Shown here piece after piece: positions 54,248 through 62,548 of a stretch of 64,000 nucleotides of DNA. Origin of the DNA: Parahoeflea alexandrii (GTDB taxonomy: Bacteria; Pseudomonadota; Alphaproteobacteria; Rhizobiales; Rhizobiaceae); contig NZ_JAAAML010000006.1 of assembly GCF_024105735.1 (NCBI RefSeq), forward strand, positions 1 to 64,000. Reading direction: 5' to 3'. The notes under the pieces were generated by a model that searched no databases, was not told the DNA's origin, and saw only the letters and a program-made list of their open reading frames with translations. Each line of letters starts with the position of its first letter. Position 1 is the stretch's first letter. Position numbers and translations under genes: made by a program.

Positions 54248-55248
54248 TGGATCCGCAACCCGTCTGCTGCAAAGCGGTGGATCTTGTCAGCTATCGGTGT
54301 CAGGTAGACAATATCACCGTGACGGGCGCTGAATTCACCGTCGACACGAACCGTAATGGTCTCGCCGCCATTCTCTGGATGCACATGCAGGAATGTGTCG
54401 GAGCCAAGGTGTTCGGCCACGCCCACCTTGCCTTTCCACTCGCCTTCGGTGAGAGAGAGTCCGAGGTGTTCTGGACGGAAGCCGATCGCATGGGCCCCAT
54501 GTTTTGCCGCCACGGCCCCCTCGAGAAAATTCATCCTGGGTGAGCCGATGAACCCGGCGACGAAGCGGTTGCGGGGCTGGTTGTAGAGGTCAAGCGGGCT
54601 GCCCACCTGTTCGATGTTGCCAGCCCGCAGGACGACGATCTTGTCAGCCATTGTCATTGCCTCGACCTGATCATGGGTCACATAGATCATCGTGGTCTCG
54701 AGCCGCTTGTGCAGTTCGGAGATTTCGAGCCGCATTCCCACACGCAGCGCCGCGTCAAGGTTGGAGAGCGGTTCATCAAACAGGAACGCTGATGGTTCGC
54801 GCACGATGGCGCGGCCGATCGCAACCCGCTGGCGCTGGCCGCCCGACAATTGGCCGGGCCGCCGATCCAGATAATCGGTGAGATTGAGAACCTGTGCTGC
54901 GTTGGAAACGCGCCGATCAATCTCCGCCTGGTCAAGCTTGGCCATGCGCAGCGGAAAGGCGATGTTCTTGCGAACCGACATATGCGGATAGAGCGCATAG
55001 GACTGGAACACCATCGCCAGGCCCCGTTTCGCCGGCGGAACAGCAGAGACATCCGAGCCGTCAATTTCGATCTTGCCGGAGCTGAGATCCTCCAACCCGG
55101 CAATCAGCCGCAGCAGGGTTGATTTTCCGCAGCCAGAGGGTCCCACAAAGACCGTGAACTCTCCATCTTCGATGGTCAGATCCAGTGGTGGAATGACCTC
55201 AACCGAGCCGAAGCGCTTGGTCACCTTGTCGAGTACAATGCGTCCCAT
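54244..55248 (-). CDS. smoK: polyol ABC transporter ATPase
   Basis: This 334-residue MalK-type ATPase has Walker [10 protein letters not shown], signature [14 protein letters not shown], Walker [13 protein letters not shown] and switch VTHDQVEA, followed by a C-terminal TOBE-like regulatory domain. It energises SmoF/SmoG. It lies 12 bases after smoG. Confidence 0.92.
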   Translation of the reverse strand: MGRIVLDKVTKRFGSVEVIPPLDLTIEDGEFTVFVGPSGCGKSTLLRLIAGLEDLSSGKIEIDGSDVSAVPPAKRGLAMVFQSYALYPHMSVRKNIAFPLRMAKLDQAEIDRRVSNAAQVLNLTDYLDRRPGQLSGGQRQRVAIGRAIVREPSAFLFDEPLSNLDAALRVGMRLEISELHKRLETTMIYVTHDQVEAMTMADKIVVLRAGNIEQVGSPLDLYNQPRNRFVAGFIGSPRMNFLEGAVAAKHGAHAIGFRPEHLGLSLTEGEWKGKVGVAEHLGSDTFLHVHPENGGETITVRVDGEFSARHGDIVYLTPIADKIHRFAADGLRIQ

Positions 55249-55260
55249 TGAATTGGTTCC

Positions 55261-56091
55261 CTATTTCACGGCGCCGAAGGTCAGGCCCCGGACGAGTTGC
55301 TTCTGGCTGAACCAGCCCAGAATGAGAATCGGCGCGATCGCCATTGTCGATGCCGCGCTGAGCTTGGCGTAGAAGAGGCCTTCCGGGCTTGAGTAGCTGG
55401 CAATGAACGCGGTCAGCGGCGCCGCTTGCGCGGCGGTCAGATTGAGCGTCCAGAACGCCTCGTTCCAGGCCAGAATGAAGTTCAGCAGAATGGTGGAGGC
55501 AATACCCGGCACCGCCATGGGGGTCAGCACATAGATGATTTCCTCGCGCAGCGACGCGCCATCCATCCGGGCGGCTTCAAGGATTTCGCCGGGGATTTCC
55601 TTGAAGTAGGTGTAGAGCATCCAGACGATGATCGGAAGGTTGATCAGCATGATCACCACCACCAGCCCGATGCGCGTATCAAGCAGCCCCAGCTCGATGA
55701 AAATCAGGTAGATCGGGTAGAGAACGCCAACTGCCGGAAGCATCTTGGTCGAGAGCATCCAGAGCAGGATATCCTTGGTCCGCTTCGACGGCACGAATGC
55801 CATCGACCATGCCGCGGGGATCGCAATCATCACGCCAATGAGCGTTGATCCGCCTGCGATGATCACTGAGTTCCACAGGAAACGCATATAGTCCGAGCGC
55901 TCCTGAACGACGGCATAATTTTCGAGCGTCCAGTCAAAGAACAGAAACAGCGGCGGATCATTGATCGCCTGCGCCTCGGTCTTGAAACTGGTGAGGATCG
56001 TCCAGAGGATCGGGAAGAAGATCAGGAAGCCAATGCTCCAGGCGAGCACTGTGTTGATCGTCTTGCGGCGGGTGGTAACGGCTCGGGACAT
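55261..56091 (-). CDS. smoG: polyol ABC transporter permease
   Basis: This 276-residue CUT1 permease of the MalG type has six hydrophobic segments and the cytoplasmic EAA-like loop EAARMDGASLREEIIYVLTPMAVPGI, which contacts the ATPase. It follows smoF by 12 bases. Confidence 0.9.
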   Translation of the reverse strand: MSRAVTTRRKTINTVLAWSIGFLIFFPILWTILTSFKTEAQAINDPPLFLFFDWTLENYAVVQERSDYMRFLWNSVIIAGGSTLIGVMIAIPAAWSMAFVPSKRTKDILLWMLSTKMLPAVGVLYPIYLIFIELGLLDTRIGLVVVIMLINLPIIVWMLYTYFKEIPGEILEAARMDGASLREEIIYVLTPMAVPGIASTILLNFILAWNEAFWTLNLTAAQAAPLTAFIASYSSPEGLFYAKLSAASTMAIAPILILGWFSQKQLVRGLTFGAVK

Positions 56092-56103
56092 GGCGCTATC
56101 TCC

Positions 56104-56973
56104 TCACGCGTCCAGGTTCTTGCCGACAATGCGCATCAGGAAGATGGCAATGATGTTGGCGAGAATGATTGCGTAGACACCGCCCGCACTGCCGAGCCCG
56201 ACATTCTGGCTTTCCAGCACCCGTTGGAAAATCAGATAGGTCAGCGTGCGTGTCCCGAAGGCTCCGCCTGTGGTGACGAAGATTTCGGCAAAGACCGACA
56301 GCAGGAAGATGGTCTGGATCAGAATAACGATCGTTATGGCACGGCTCAGGTGCGGCAGAATGATGTAGAAGAAACGCGACAGCGGCGGCGCGCCATCCAT
56401 CTCCGATGCTTCCAACTGCTCGCTGTCGAGCGACTGGATCGCCGTCAGCAGGATCAGCGTGGCAAAGGGCAGCCATTGCCAGGATACGATCAGGATGATG
56501 GAGAACAGGGGCGCATCGCTGAGCCAGACCACGGGTTCCGCGCCAAACGCTCGCCAGAGGTGGGCAAACAGGCCATTGACAGGATCCATGAAGATGTTCT
56601 TCCAGACCAGCGCAGAAACGGTCGGCATGACAAAGAAAGGTGCGATCACAAGGATACGCACAACGCCCTGGCCCCACATCGGCTGGTCAAGAAGCAACGC
56701 CAGAAGCACACCGAGCACGATGGTGATCAACAGAGCGCCGCCAACGATTATCAGCGTGGTCTGGACACTTGGCCAGAAAGCGCTCGAGGTGACGAACCGC
56801 ACATAATTGTCGAAACCGACCCAGCCGGGCACGATATCGGGGCGGTTGGGCAGGAATCGGCGGAACGAAAACCAGAGGGTCATTACAAGCGGGACGAGCA
56901 TCCATCCAAGAAGGAGAATGACCGCCGGCGCCATCATGAACCGGGCTGCGGATCGGGAATGTTGGGTCGCCAT
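56104..56973 (-). CDS. smoF: polyol ABC transporter permease
   Basis: This 289-residue CUT1 permease of the MalF type has six membrane segments, an EAA-like loop (LEASEMDGAPPLSRFFYIILP) and long N-terminal periplasmic part. It partners SmoG. The gene is separated from smoE by 138 bases that contain a strong hairpin. Confidence 0.9.
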   Translation of the reverse strand: MATQHSRSAARFMMAPAVILLLGWMLVPLVMTLWFSFRRFLPNRPDIVPGWVGFDNYVRFVTSSAFWPSVQTTLIIVGGALLITIVLGVLLALLLDQPMWGQGVVRILVIAPFFVMPTVSALVWKNIFMDPVNGLFAHLWRAFGAEPVVWLSDAPLFSIILIVSWQWLPFATLILLTAIQSLDSEQLEASEMDGAPPLSRFFYIILPHLSRAITIVILIQTIFLLSVFAEIFVTTGGAFGTRTLTYLIFQRVLESQNVGLGSAGGVYAIILANIIAIFLMRIVGKNLDA

Positions 56974-57064
56974 GACACAAATCCTCTGAGGCCGGTCCCC
57001 TGATGCCAGGGGGATTGGCCTGTTTCATACCGACTTTAGCGGAACCGTGTACGAGTGTATGAGA

Positions 57065-57097
57065 ACCGGGAGGCGACGGCATGCGCCGCCTCCCGGT
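57065..57097 (-). other. strong intercistronic stem-loop between smoE and smoF
   Basis: ACCGGGAGGCG (57065-57075) and CGCCTCCCGGT (57087-57097) form 11 perfect pairs with a GC-rich loop that can pair further. No T-run follows on the minus strand. It probably stabilises the smoE message relative to the membrane genes. Confidence 0.6.
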
Positions 57098-57111
57098 CCC
57101 GGGAGGAAGAC

Positions 57112-58413
57112 TTAGCGGTAGCCCGCTGCTTCCATGGCGTCGTTGGTGATCGCTTGCGCCTTTTCAAGCGCCTCCTCGACAGTCTGCTGACCTGCATAGA
57201 CTGCCGAGAACTCCTGGCTGACTTCGGTCGCGATACCGGCAAACTCCGGAATGGCCGCGAACTGGATCCCGACATAGGGGCTCGGCTCGACGGTGGAGTT
57301 GTTCGGGTCCGCCGACAGGATGGACTCGAGGGTCATCTTGGCGAAGGGAACAGCCTGGTAGTTCGGATTCTCATACAGAGACGTCCGTGCGCCGGGCGGT
57401 ACATTGGCCCAGCCTTCCTTTTCGGCAACAAGCTCGATGTAATCCTTCGAGGTCGCCCATTCGATGAACTGCTTGGCGGCCGCTTCCTTGGCCGTACCTG
57501 CCGGGATCGCCAGTGCCCAGGCCCAGAGCCAGTTGGAACGCTTGCCCAGTCCGTTGTCAGGCGCAAGCGCGAAGCCAACGCTGTCGGCCACGGTGGAGTC
57601 ATTCGGGTTGGTCACGAAAGATGCCGCCACTGTGGCGTCAATCCACATGCCGCACTTGCCCTGCTGGAACAGCGACAAGTTCTCATTGAAGCCGTTGGTA
57701 GCAAAACCTGCCGGACCGGACTCGTTCATCATGCCGACGTAGAAGTTGAGCGTGTCGGCCCATGGCTGCGTGTCGAACTGTGCATTCCAGTCCATGTCGA
57801 ACCAGCGCGCGCCAAAAGAGTTCGACATCGCGGTGATGAAGGCGCCGCCTTCACCCCAGCCGGCCTTGCCGCGCAGGCAGATACCGTTGATGTCGTTGTC
57901 ACGGTCGGTCATCGCGGCCGCAGCCTCGCGGATGAACTCCCAGGTGGGTGCTTCCGGCATTTCCATTCCGGCCTTTTCCATCAGGTCGGTGCGGTACATG
58001 ATCATCGAGCTTTCGCCATAAAACGGCGCCGCATAGAGCGTGCCGTCATGGCTCAGGCCGCCGGCCATTGCCGGCAGGATATCGTCGACATCGTAATCTT
58101 CGGAAAGATCATCGAGCGGAATCAGCCAGCCATTGGCGCCCCAGATCGGGGTCTCGTACATGCCGATTGTCAGGATGTCGAACTGGCCGCCCTTGGTGGT
58201 GATGTCGGTTGTGACGCGCTGGCGAAGAACATTCTCCTCCAGTGTGACCCACTCGACGGTGTGGCCGGTCTTGGTTGTGAAATCGTCCGTCAGACCCTGC
58301 ATGCGGATCATGTCGCCGTTGTTCACGGTTGCGATGGTAATGGTTTCTGCCTGGGCTGCTGTTGAAACAAGCGCGAGTGCAGTCGCCGCAAGAAATGCGT
58401 TCCTCAAAGACAT
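57112..58413 (-). CDS. smoE: polyol ABC transporter substrate-binding protein
   Basis: This 433-residue CUT1 periplasmic protein has a signal peptide (cleavage after AQA), the family opening ITIATVNNGDMIRMQGL and YGESSMIMYRTDLMEKAG. It binds sorbitol/mannitol in known relatives. It is the first gene of the operon smoEFGK-smoS-mtlK, and its promoter gap holds a LacI-type palindrome. Confidence 0.9.
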   Translation of the reverse strand: MSLRNAFLAATALALVSTAAQAETITIATVNNGDMIRMQGLTDDFTTKTGHTVEWVTLEENVLRQRVTTDITTKGGQFDILTIGMYETPIWGANGWLIPLDDLSEDYDVDDILPAMAGGLSHDGTLYAAPFYGESSMIMYRTDLMEKAGMEMPEAPTWEFIREAAAAMTDRDNDINGICLRGKAGWGEGGAFITAMSNSFGARWFDMDWNAQFDTQPWADTLNFYVGMMNESGPAGFATNGFNENLSLFQQGKCGMWIDATVAASFVTNPNDSTVADSVGFALAPDNGLGKRSNWLWAWALAIPAGTAKEAAAKQFIEWATSKDYIELVAEKEGWANVPPGARTSLYENPNYQAVPFAKMTLESILSADPNNSTVEPSPYVGIQFAAIPEFAGIATEVSQEFSAVYAGQQTVEEALEKAQAITNDAMEAAGYR

Positions 58414-58479
58414 CCTAATCCTCCCTAAACTGGATGTTAGGAGGCAACGGTACCCTCAAACTTATCGCGCGGTCAATAT

Positions 58480-58501
58480 AAATTTTACGCGCGAAAAATT
58501 T
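58480..58501. promoter_or_regulatory. LacI-type operator of the smo operon
   Basis: The left half AAATTTTACGC and right half GCGAAAAATTT form a 22-base palindrome with a central CGCG and one mismatch per half. It lies 67 bases ahead of smoE and overlaps the stop codon of the LacI-family regulator gene, the likely binder. Confidence 0.65.
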
Positions 58502-59531
58502 AGGCGGAGGCGCGCAGGATGAGCCGGGCCGGAAACAGGGTCTCGGTCCGGCTTGGCAACCGCCCGCCGCTCTCGACGAGCTGGACGAGTGTTTCGACAG
58601 TGCGGCTGGTGACATTGTCGTAGTCATGAGCGGCGGTTGTCAGCGCGGGGCAGGTAAACCGCGAGAAGGGATGATCGTCATTCGAGGCAACACGCAACGC
58701 GCAATCCTGGTCCCGTCCGACGCGCATTCCCATCTCGTAGCAAGCCGAAAGGAACCCGATCGCAAGCCGGTCATTGCTGCACAAAACTGCGTTGGAGTTC
58801 AGCCGGCCCGAAGTCAGAACCTCCAGTGCACCGTTCCGCCCGATCTCCTCGAATGCCCAGCCCTGCCCCTCAACGCTGACGACATTTGGCTCGAAGCCCA
58901 GCCTGTCCATCATCTCGACATAGGCAATCCGGCGCTTGTTGGCATTTGGATTGGCCGGTGTCGCCATCTCGAAGAAGGCCGGTGGCGCACCGGTGCGGGT
59001 GAGATACTCCACCGTCTGCGAGACGAAGCTGAAATTGTCGGATCCGACAAAGGCAGACCCCATGCCTTCGATGTTGCTGTCAAACAGCACCGTGGGCACG
59101 TCCCTGCAGAATTTCTCTATCTCCAACCGATCCGATGCGCGGCCAAGCGGCGCAAGCAACACGCCCGCCGGCTTGAGCGAACGCAGGCTGTCGAGAATAT
59201 CGATCTCCAGATCCTTCTGCCCATGCGCACTGTAGAGCGTTGGCCGGTATCCGGCAGCAATGCAGCGCTGCTCGAGACGGCGCGCCATCTCGGCAAAGAA
59301 CGGATCGGCGAGATAGGGAACCACAATGCCGACATTCTTGGTCAGCTTGCGGTTCTGGTTCATTGCAAAGATGTTGGGCCGGTAATCGTAGCGCGCCAAT
59401 GCCTCCTCGATCCGTGCGCGCGTGGTGGGACGCACGCTGTCGGGGTCGTTGAAATACTTCGACACGGTGGGCCGCGAGATCCCGCTCAAGGCGGCGAACT
59501 CTTCCATGTTGCGGACTTTTGCATCGCTCAT
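58500..59531 (-). CDS. LacI-family regulator of the polyol operon
   Basis: The start ATG 59531 has AGGAGG six bases upstream and gives 343 residues. The LacI helix-turn-helix (NMEEFAALSGISRPTVSKYFND), hinge and ligand-binding domain (NDRLAIGFLSACYEMGMRVG) are complete. It lies directly upstream of smoE on the same strand. The 261-base gap to coxC (59532-59792) shows no gene. Confidence 0.88.
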   Translation of the reverse strand: MSDAKVRNMEEFAALSGISRPTVSKYFNDPDSVRPTTRARIEEALARYDYRPNIFAMNQNRKLTKNVGIVVPYLADPFFAEMARRLEQRCIAAGYRPTLYSAHGQKDLEIDILDSLRSLKPAGVLLAPLGRASDRLEIEKFCRDVPTVLFDSNIEGMGSAFVGSDNFSFVSQTVEYLTRTGAPPAFFEMATPANPNANKRRIAYVEMMDRLGFEPNVVSVEGQGWAFEEIGRNGALEVLTSGRLNSNAVLCSNDRLAIGFLSACYEMGMRVGRDQDCALRVASNDDHPFSRFTCPALTTAAHDYDNVTSRTVETLVQLVESGGRLPSRTETLFPARLILRASA

Positions 59532-59792
59532 CGCGAATCCTCCTGGTATGCACCGCATCCGTATGGATTCGCAGCGCCGTCGGTTGGTTTGGACGTTAGA
59601 CGAAATTCACAAGGCTTTACAAGAATTGCCGCGCGCCAAGAACGGTAAGTGGCGCAAACACTGTGATCCAGCCTTCGTCGGATGGACGTTTTGCCGGTAG
59701 TCGCGCCAATGGAATTCAATCAGGAAGTTGTGCTAGCCTGAAACCATGATCGAGTATCCGTCCAGCAATCAGATCAACGGGGTCAACCCTTG

Positions 59793-60968
59793 ATGTCATC
59801 GAGCCACAATCACTACCTGATTGCGCTTTCGGTCCTTGTCGCGATTCAGGCCAGTTATGTGGGGCTCAGCCTGGCGTTGCGCATCCCTGGGGCCTTCGCA
59901 CTCAACCGGCGCCTGCTGATTGCCGGTTCCGCCATCACTCTCGCAGTGGGGATCTGGAGCATGCATTTCATCGGCATGCTGTCGATGGGGATGGCGTCGG
60001 ATGTCGACTATCTGGTCCTACCGACGCTGGTTTCGTTCCTGCTTTGCGTGCTGGTCACCGGTATCGCCATTTACCTGGCCAGCCTGCGTTCCCTGAATCT
60101 GCTCGGCATAGCTGCGGTGGTGATGGGATTGGGTATCACGACCATGCACTATGTGGGCATGATCGCCCTGCATTCCAGCGCCAGGCTGAGCTATGACCCG
60201 GTCTATGTTGTCGGCAGTTTCGTCATCGCGGTCACAGCTTCGGGCCTGGCGATCTGGCTGGCGTTCATGGCCGAGCGGCGGCCACCTTTGTTTGTCTGTG
60301 CGATATTTCTTGGCTGTGCGGTCTCGGGCATGCACTACACCGCCATGGAAGGCACGAGCTTCGATTTCTCGTTTGCCGAACCGGTGACCGCAACTTCTTT
60401 CATGTCGAGCGACACCCTGGCCGTCATTGTCAGTTTCGTTGCCTTTGCAATCTCCGGGGTTTTCATGTTGACGCTTGTGCCCAAGGGGAGCTCGCGAGAG
60501 CATGGCGAGCAGCGGCGCAGGGGCGGCGAGGAGGTTGCCGACGATTTCCATGAGCTTGAGACCGAGGAGAGTGGTGATGAAACGGCCGTGGCTGGTATGC
60601 AGGCTTCAGCCAACCTTCTGCCGATCGAAAAGAATGGCGACCGGTTTCACATCGCCGCCGCAGAAGTCATTTCCGTGCATGCCAATGCCCATTACACCTA
60701 CGTCTTCAACGGGCGTGACGACCTTTTCTGTTCGCTGTCGATAACCGAAGTCTCCCGGCGGCTTCCCAAGCCGCCTTTCTACCGAACCCACAGAAGCCAC
60801 ATCGTCAACCTCGCTCACGCCGGACGGATGAAGAAGTCCGGCGATGCCGCCGTGGTGGAGCTTGAATCGCAAGTGCGCCGCACCGTGCCGATCAGCCGGG
60901 CCAGGGTGGGCGAGCTGCGGCAGCAACTGGCAGAGTTTCAGATGCATGAATGTTCCGACGCGACCTGA
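59793..60968 (+). CDS. coxC: MHYT-LytTR membrane regulator, CoxC
   Basis: This 391-residue protein has an N-terminal MHYT domain of about seven membrane helices with three copies of the motif (WSMHFIGM, TTMHYVGM, SGMHYTAM). Linked to it by an acidic segment is a C-terminal LytTR DNA-binding domain (ISVHANAHYTYVF, FYRTHRSHIVNL). This arrangement is known for CoxC and CoxH of Oligotropha. The MHYT motifs are proposed to bind copper and sense CO, O2 or NO. It precedes coxMSL in the same direction, as in known cox clusters. ATG 59793 is chosen over TTG 59790. Confidence 0.88.
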   Translation: MSSSHNHYLIALSVLVAIQASYVGLSLALRIPGAFALNRRLLIAGSAITLAVGIWSMHFIGMLSMGMASDVDYLVLPTLVSFLLCVLVTGIAIYLASLRSLNLLGIAAVVMGLGITTMHYVGMIALHSSARLSYDPVYVVGSFVIAVTASGLAIWLAFMAERRPPLFVCAIFLGCAVSGMHYTAMEGTSFDFSFAEPVTATSFMSSDTLAVIVSFVAFAISGVFMLTLVPKGSSREHGEQRRRGGEEVADDFHELETEESGDETAVAGMQASANLLPIEKNGDRFHIAAAEVISVHANAHYTYVFNGRDDLFCSLSITEVSRRLPKPPFYRTHRSHIVNLAHAGRMKKSGDAAVVELESQVRRTVPISRARVGELRQQLAEFQMHECSDAT

Positions 60969-60989
60969 AATTATGTCAGCCATATTGAC

Positions 60990-61019
60990 GCAGTTCGTGC
61001 AGGCAGCGCGTATTTCGTG
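60990..61019 (+). promoter_or_regulatory. candidate LytTR-binding direct repeat upstream of coxM
   Basis: GCAGTTCGTG (60990-60999) and GTATTTCGTG (61010-61019) are direct repeats exactly 20 bases apart, close to two helical turns, the usual spacing of LytTR sites. They lie about 150 bases before coxM. Binding by CoxC is inferred. Confidence 0.4.
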
Positions 61020-61166
61020 AAAATGCGCGGCTTCCGGGTGTCGGAGGCGGTTCCCCTTTGCGCCTTTAAGGTCTCTTCTAAGCGCTGGTGAGAGTGGCAA
61101 AGACATCAGTCTGCCTGATTGATCGAGAAGCCGTTCTTTCATTTGCATGCTTTGGGAGGAGCTAGA

Positions 61167-62033
61167 ATGATACCAGGCACATTCGATTATCATCGTCCAG
61201 CGACTGTTGAGGATGCAGTGGGGCTGCTTTCCCGACTGGGCGAGGAAGCCAATATTCTTGCAGGCGGGCACAGCCTGATACCGCTGATGAAGACCAGATT
61301 GGCCTCACCGGAGCACCTTGTGGATCTGTCGGGTATCGGCAATCTCAAGGGGATTTCGGTCGAGGGCGGCGATGTGATCATCGGCGCCATGACCACCCAG
61401 CATGAGCTGATCAATTCTGACGAGCTGGCGCGGCATCTGCCGATCATCGCCGAGACGTCGCGGCTGATCGCCGATCCGCAGATTCGCTACAAGGGCACGT
61501 TCGGCGGAAATGTCGCCAATGGCGATCCCGGCAACGACATGCCGGCGCTGATGATGTGCCTGGGGGCAAGCTACTCGGTGACCGGACCGGATGGCAGCCG
61601 AGAAATCGCGGCCCGCGATTTCTACCAGGGCGCCTATTTCACGTCGCTGGAGCATGGCGAGATCCTGACCGCGGTCCGTATCCCGATCCCGTCTCCGGAC
61701 CACGGCTACGCCTACGAGAAGCTCAAGCGCAAGGTTGGCGACTATGCCACCGCGGCCGCCGCCGTCGTCATCACGATGGAAGGCGGCAAGTGCACCAGCG
61801 CATCGATCGGCCTGACCAACGTATCGGAAACCCCGCTGTGGGCGTCCGAGGCCGCAAGCATGCTGGTCGGCACGAGCCTCGACAAGGCGTCGGTGGATGC
61901 AGCCGTGGCCGCCGCCGAAGCGATTACCGAGCCGGCGTCCGACATGCGCGGACCTGCCGAGTACCGAACGAAAATGGCGGGCGTCATGATGCGGCGTGCA
62001 CTTGAGCGGGCCCAGTCCCGCGCCAAGGGTTGA
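61167..62033 (+). CDS. coxM: form I CO dehydrogenase, medium FAD subunit
   Basis: The start ATG 61167, with GGGAGGAG upstream, gives 288 residues. The FAD motifs AGGHS (32-36) and TFGG (111-114, usual TIGG) are at the positions known for CoxM. The subunit passes electrons from the iron-sulfur subunit to FAD and the quinone pool. Gene order coxM-coxS-coxL is the canonical one. Confidence 0.92.
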   Translation: MIPGTFDYHRPATVEDAVGLLSRLGEEANILAGGHSLIPLMKTRLASPEHLVDLSGIGNLKGISVEGGDVIIGAMTTQHELINSDELARHLPIIAETSRLIADPQIRYKGTFGGNVANGDPGNDMPALMMCLGASYSVTGPDGSREIAARDFYQGAYFTSLEHGEILTAVRIPIPSPDHGYAYEKLKRKVGDYATAAAAVVITMEGGKCTSASIGLTNVSETPLWASEAASMLVGTSLDKASVDAAVAAAEAITEPASDMRGPAEYRTKMAGVMMRRALERAQSRAKG

Positions 62034-62047
62034 GGGGGAGATTACCA

Positions 62048-62548
62048 ATGGCAAAATCACACATCGAACTGACCATCAATGGCAAGAAGGTCGAGGCTCT
62101 GGTCGAGCCGCGCACATTGCTGATCCACTTCCTGCGCGAACAGCAGAATCTCACCGGAGCCCATATCGGCTGTGACACCGGCCACTGCGGCGCCTGCACC
62201 GTCGAGATGGACGACATGTCGGTCAAGAGCTGCATGACCTTCGCGGTCCAGGCCAATGGCGCCAGCATCACCACCATCGAAGGCATGGCCAATCCTGACG
62301 GAACGCTGAGCGCTCTTCAGGAAGGCTTCCGCATGATGCACGGCCTCCAGTGCGGCTATTGCACGCCGGGCATGATCCTGCGGGCGCATCGCCTGCTCAA
62401 GGAGAACCCGGCTCCGACCGAAGACGAAATCCGCAACGGCATCGCCGGCAATCTTTGCCGCTGCACCGGCTACGTCAACATCGTCAAGGCGATCCAGTAT
62501 GCCGCAGCCAAGATCAACGGAACCCCGTTTCAGGAGGCCGCAGAATGA
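62048..62548 (+). CDS. coxS: form I CO dehydrogenase, small 2Fe-2S subunit
   Basis: This 166-residue protein has both cluster sites complete: plant-type Cys42, Cys47, Cys50, Cys62 and the second set Cys102, Cys105, Cys137, Cys139. GGGGGAG precedes the start. The stop overlaps the coxL start as ATGA. Confidence 0.93.
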   Translation: MAKSHIELTINGKKVEALVEPRTLLIHFLREQQNLTGAHIGCDTGHCGACTVEMDDMSVKSCMTFAVQANGASITTIEGMANPDGTLSALQEGFRMMHGLQCGYCTPGMILRAHRLLKENPAPTEDEIRNGIAGNLCRCTGYVNIVKAIQYAAAKINGTPFQEAAE

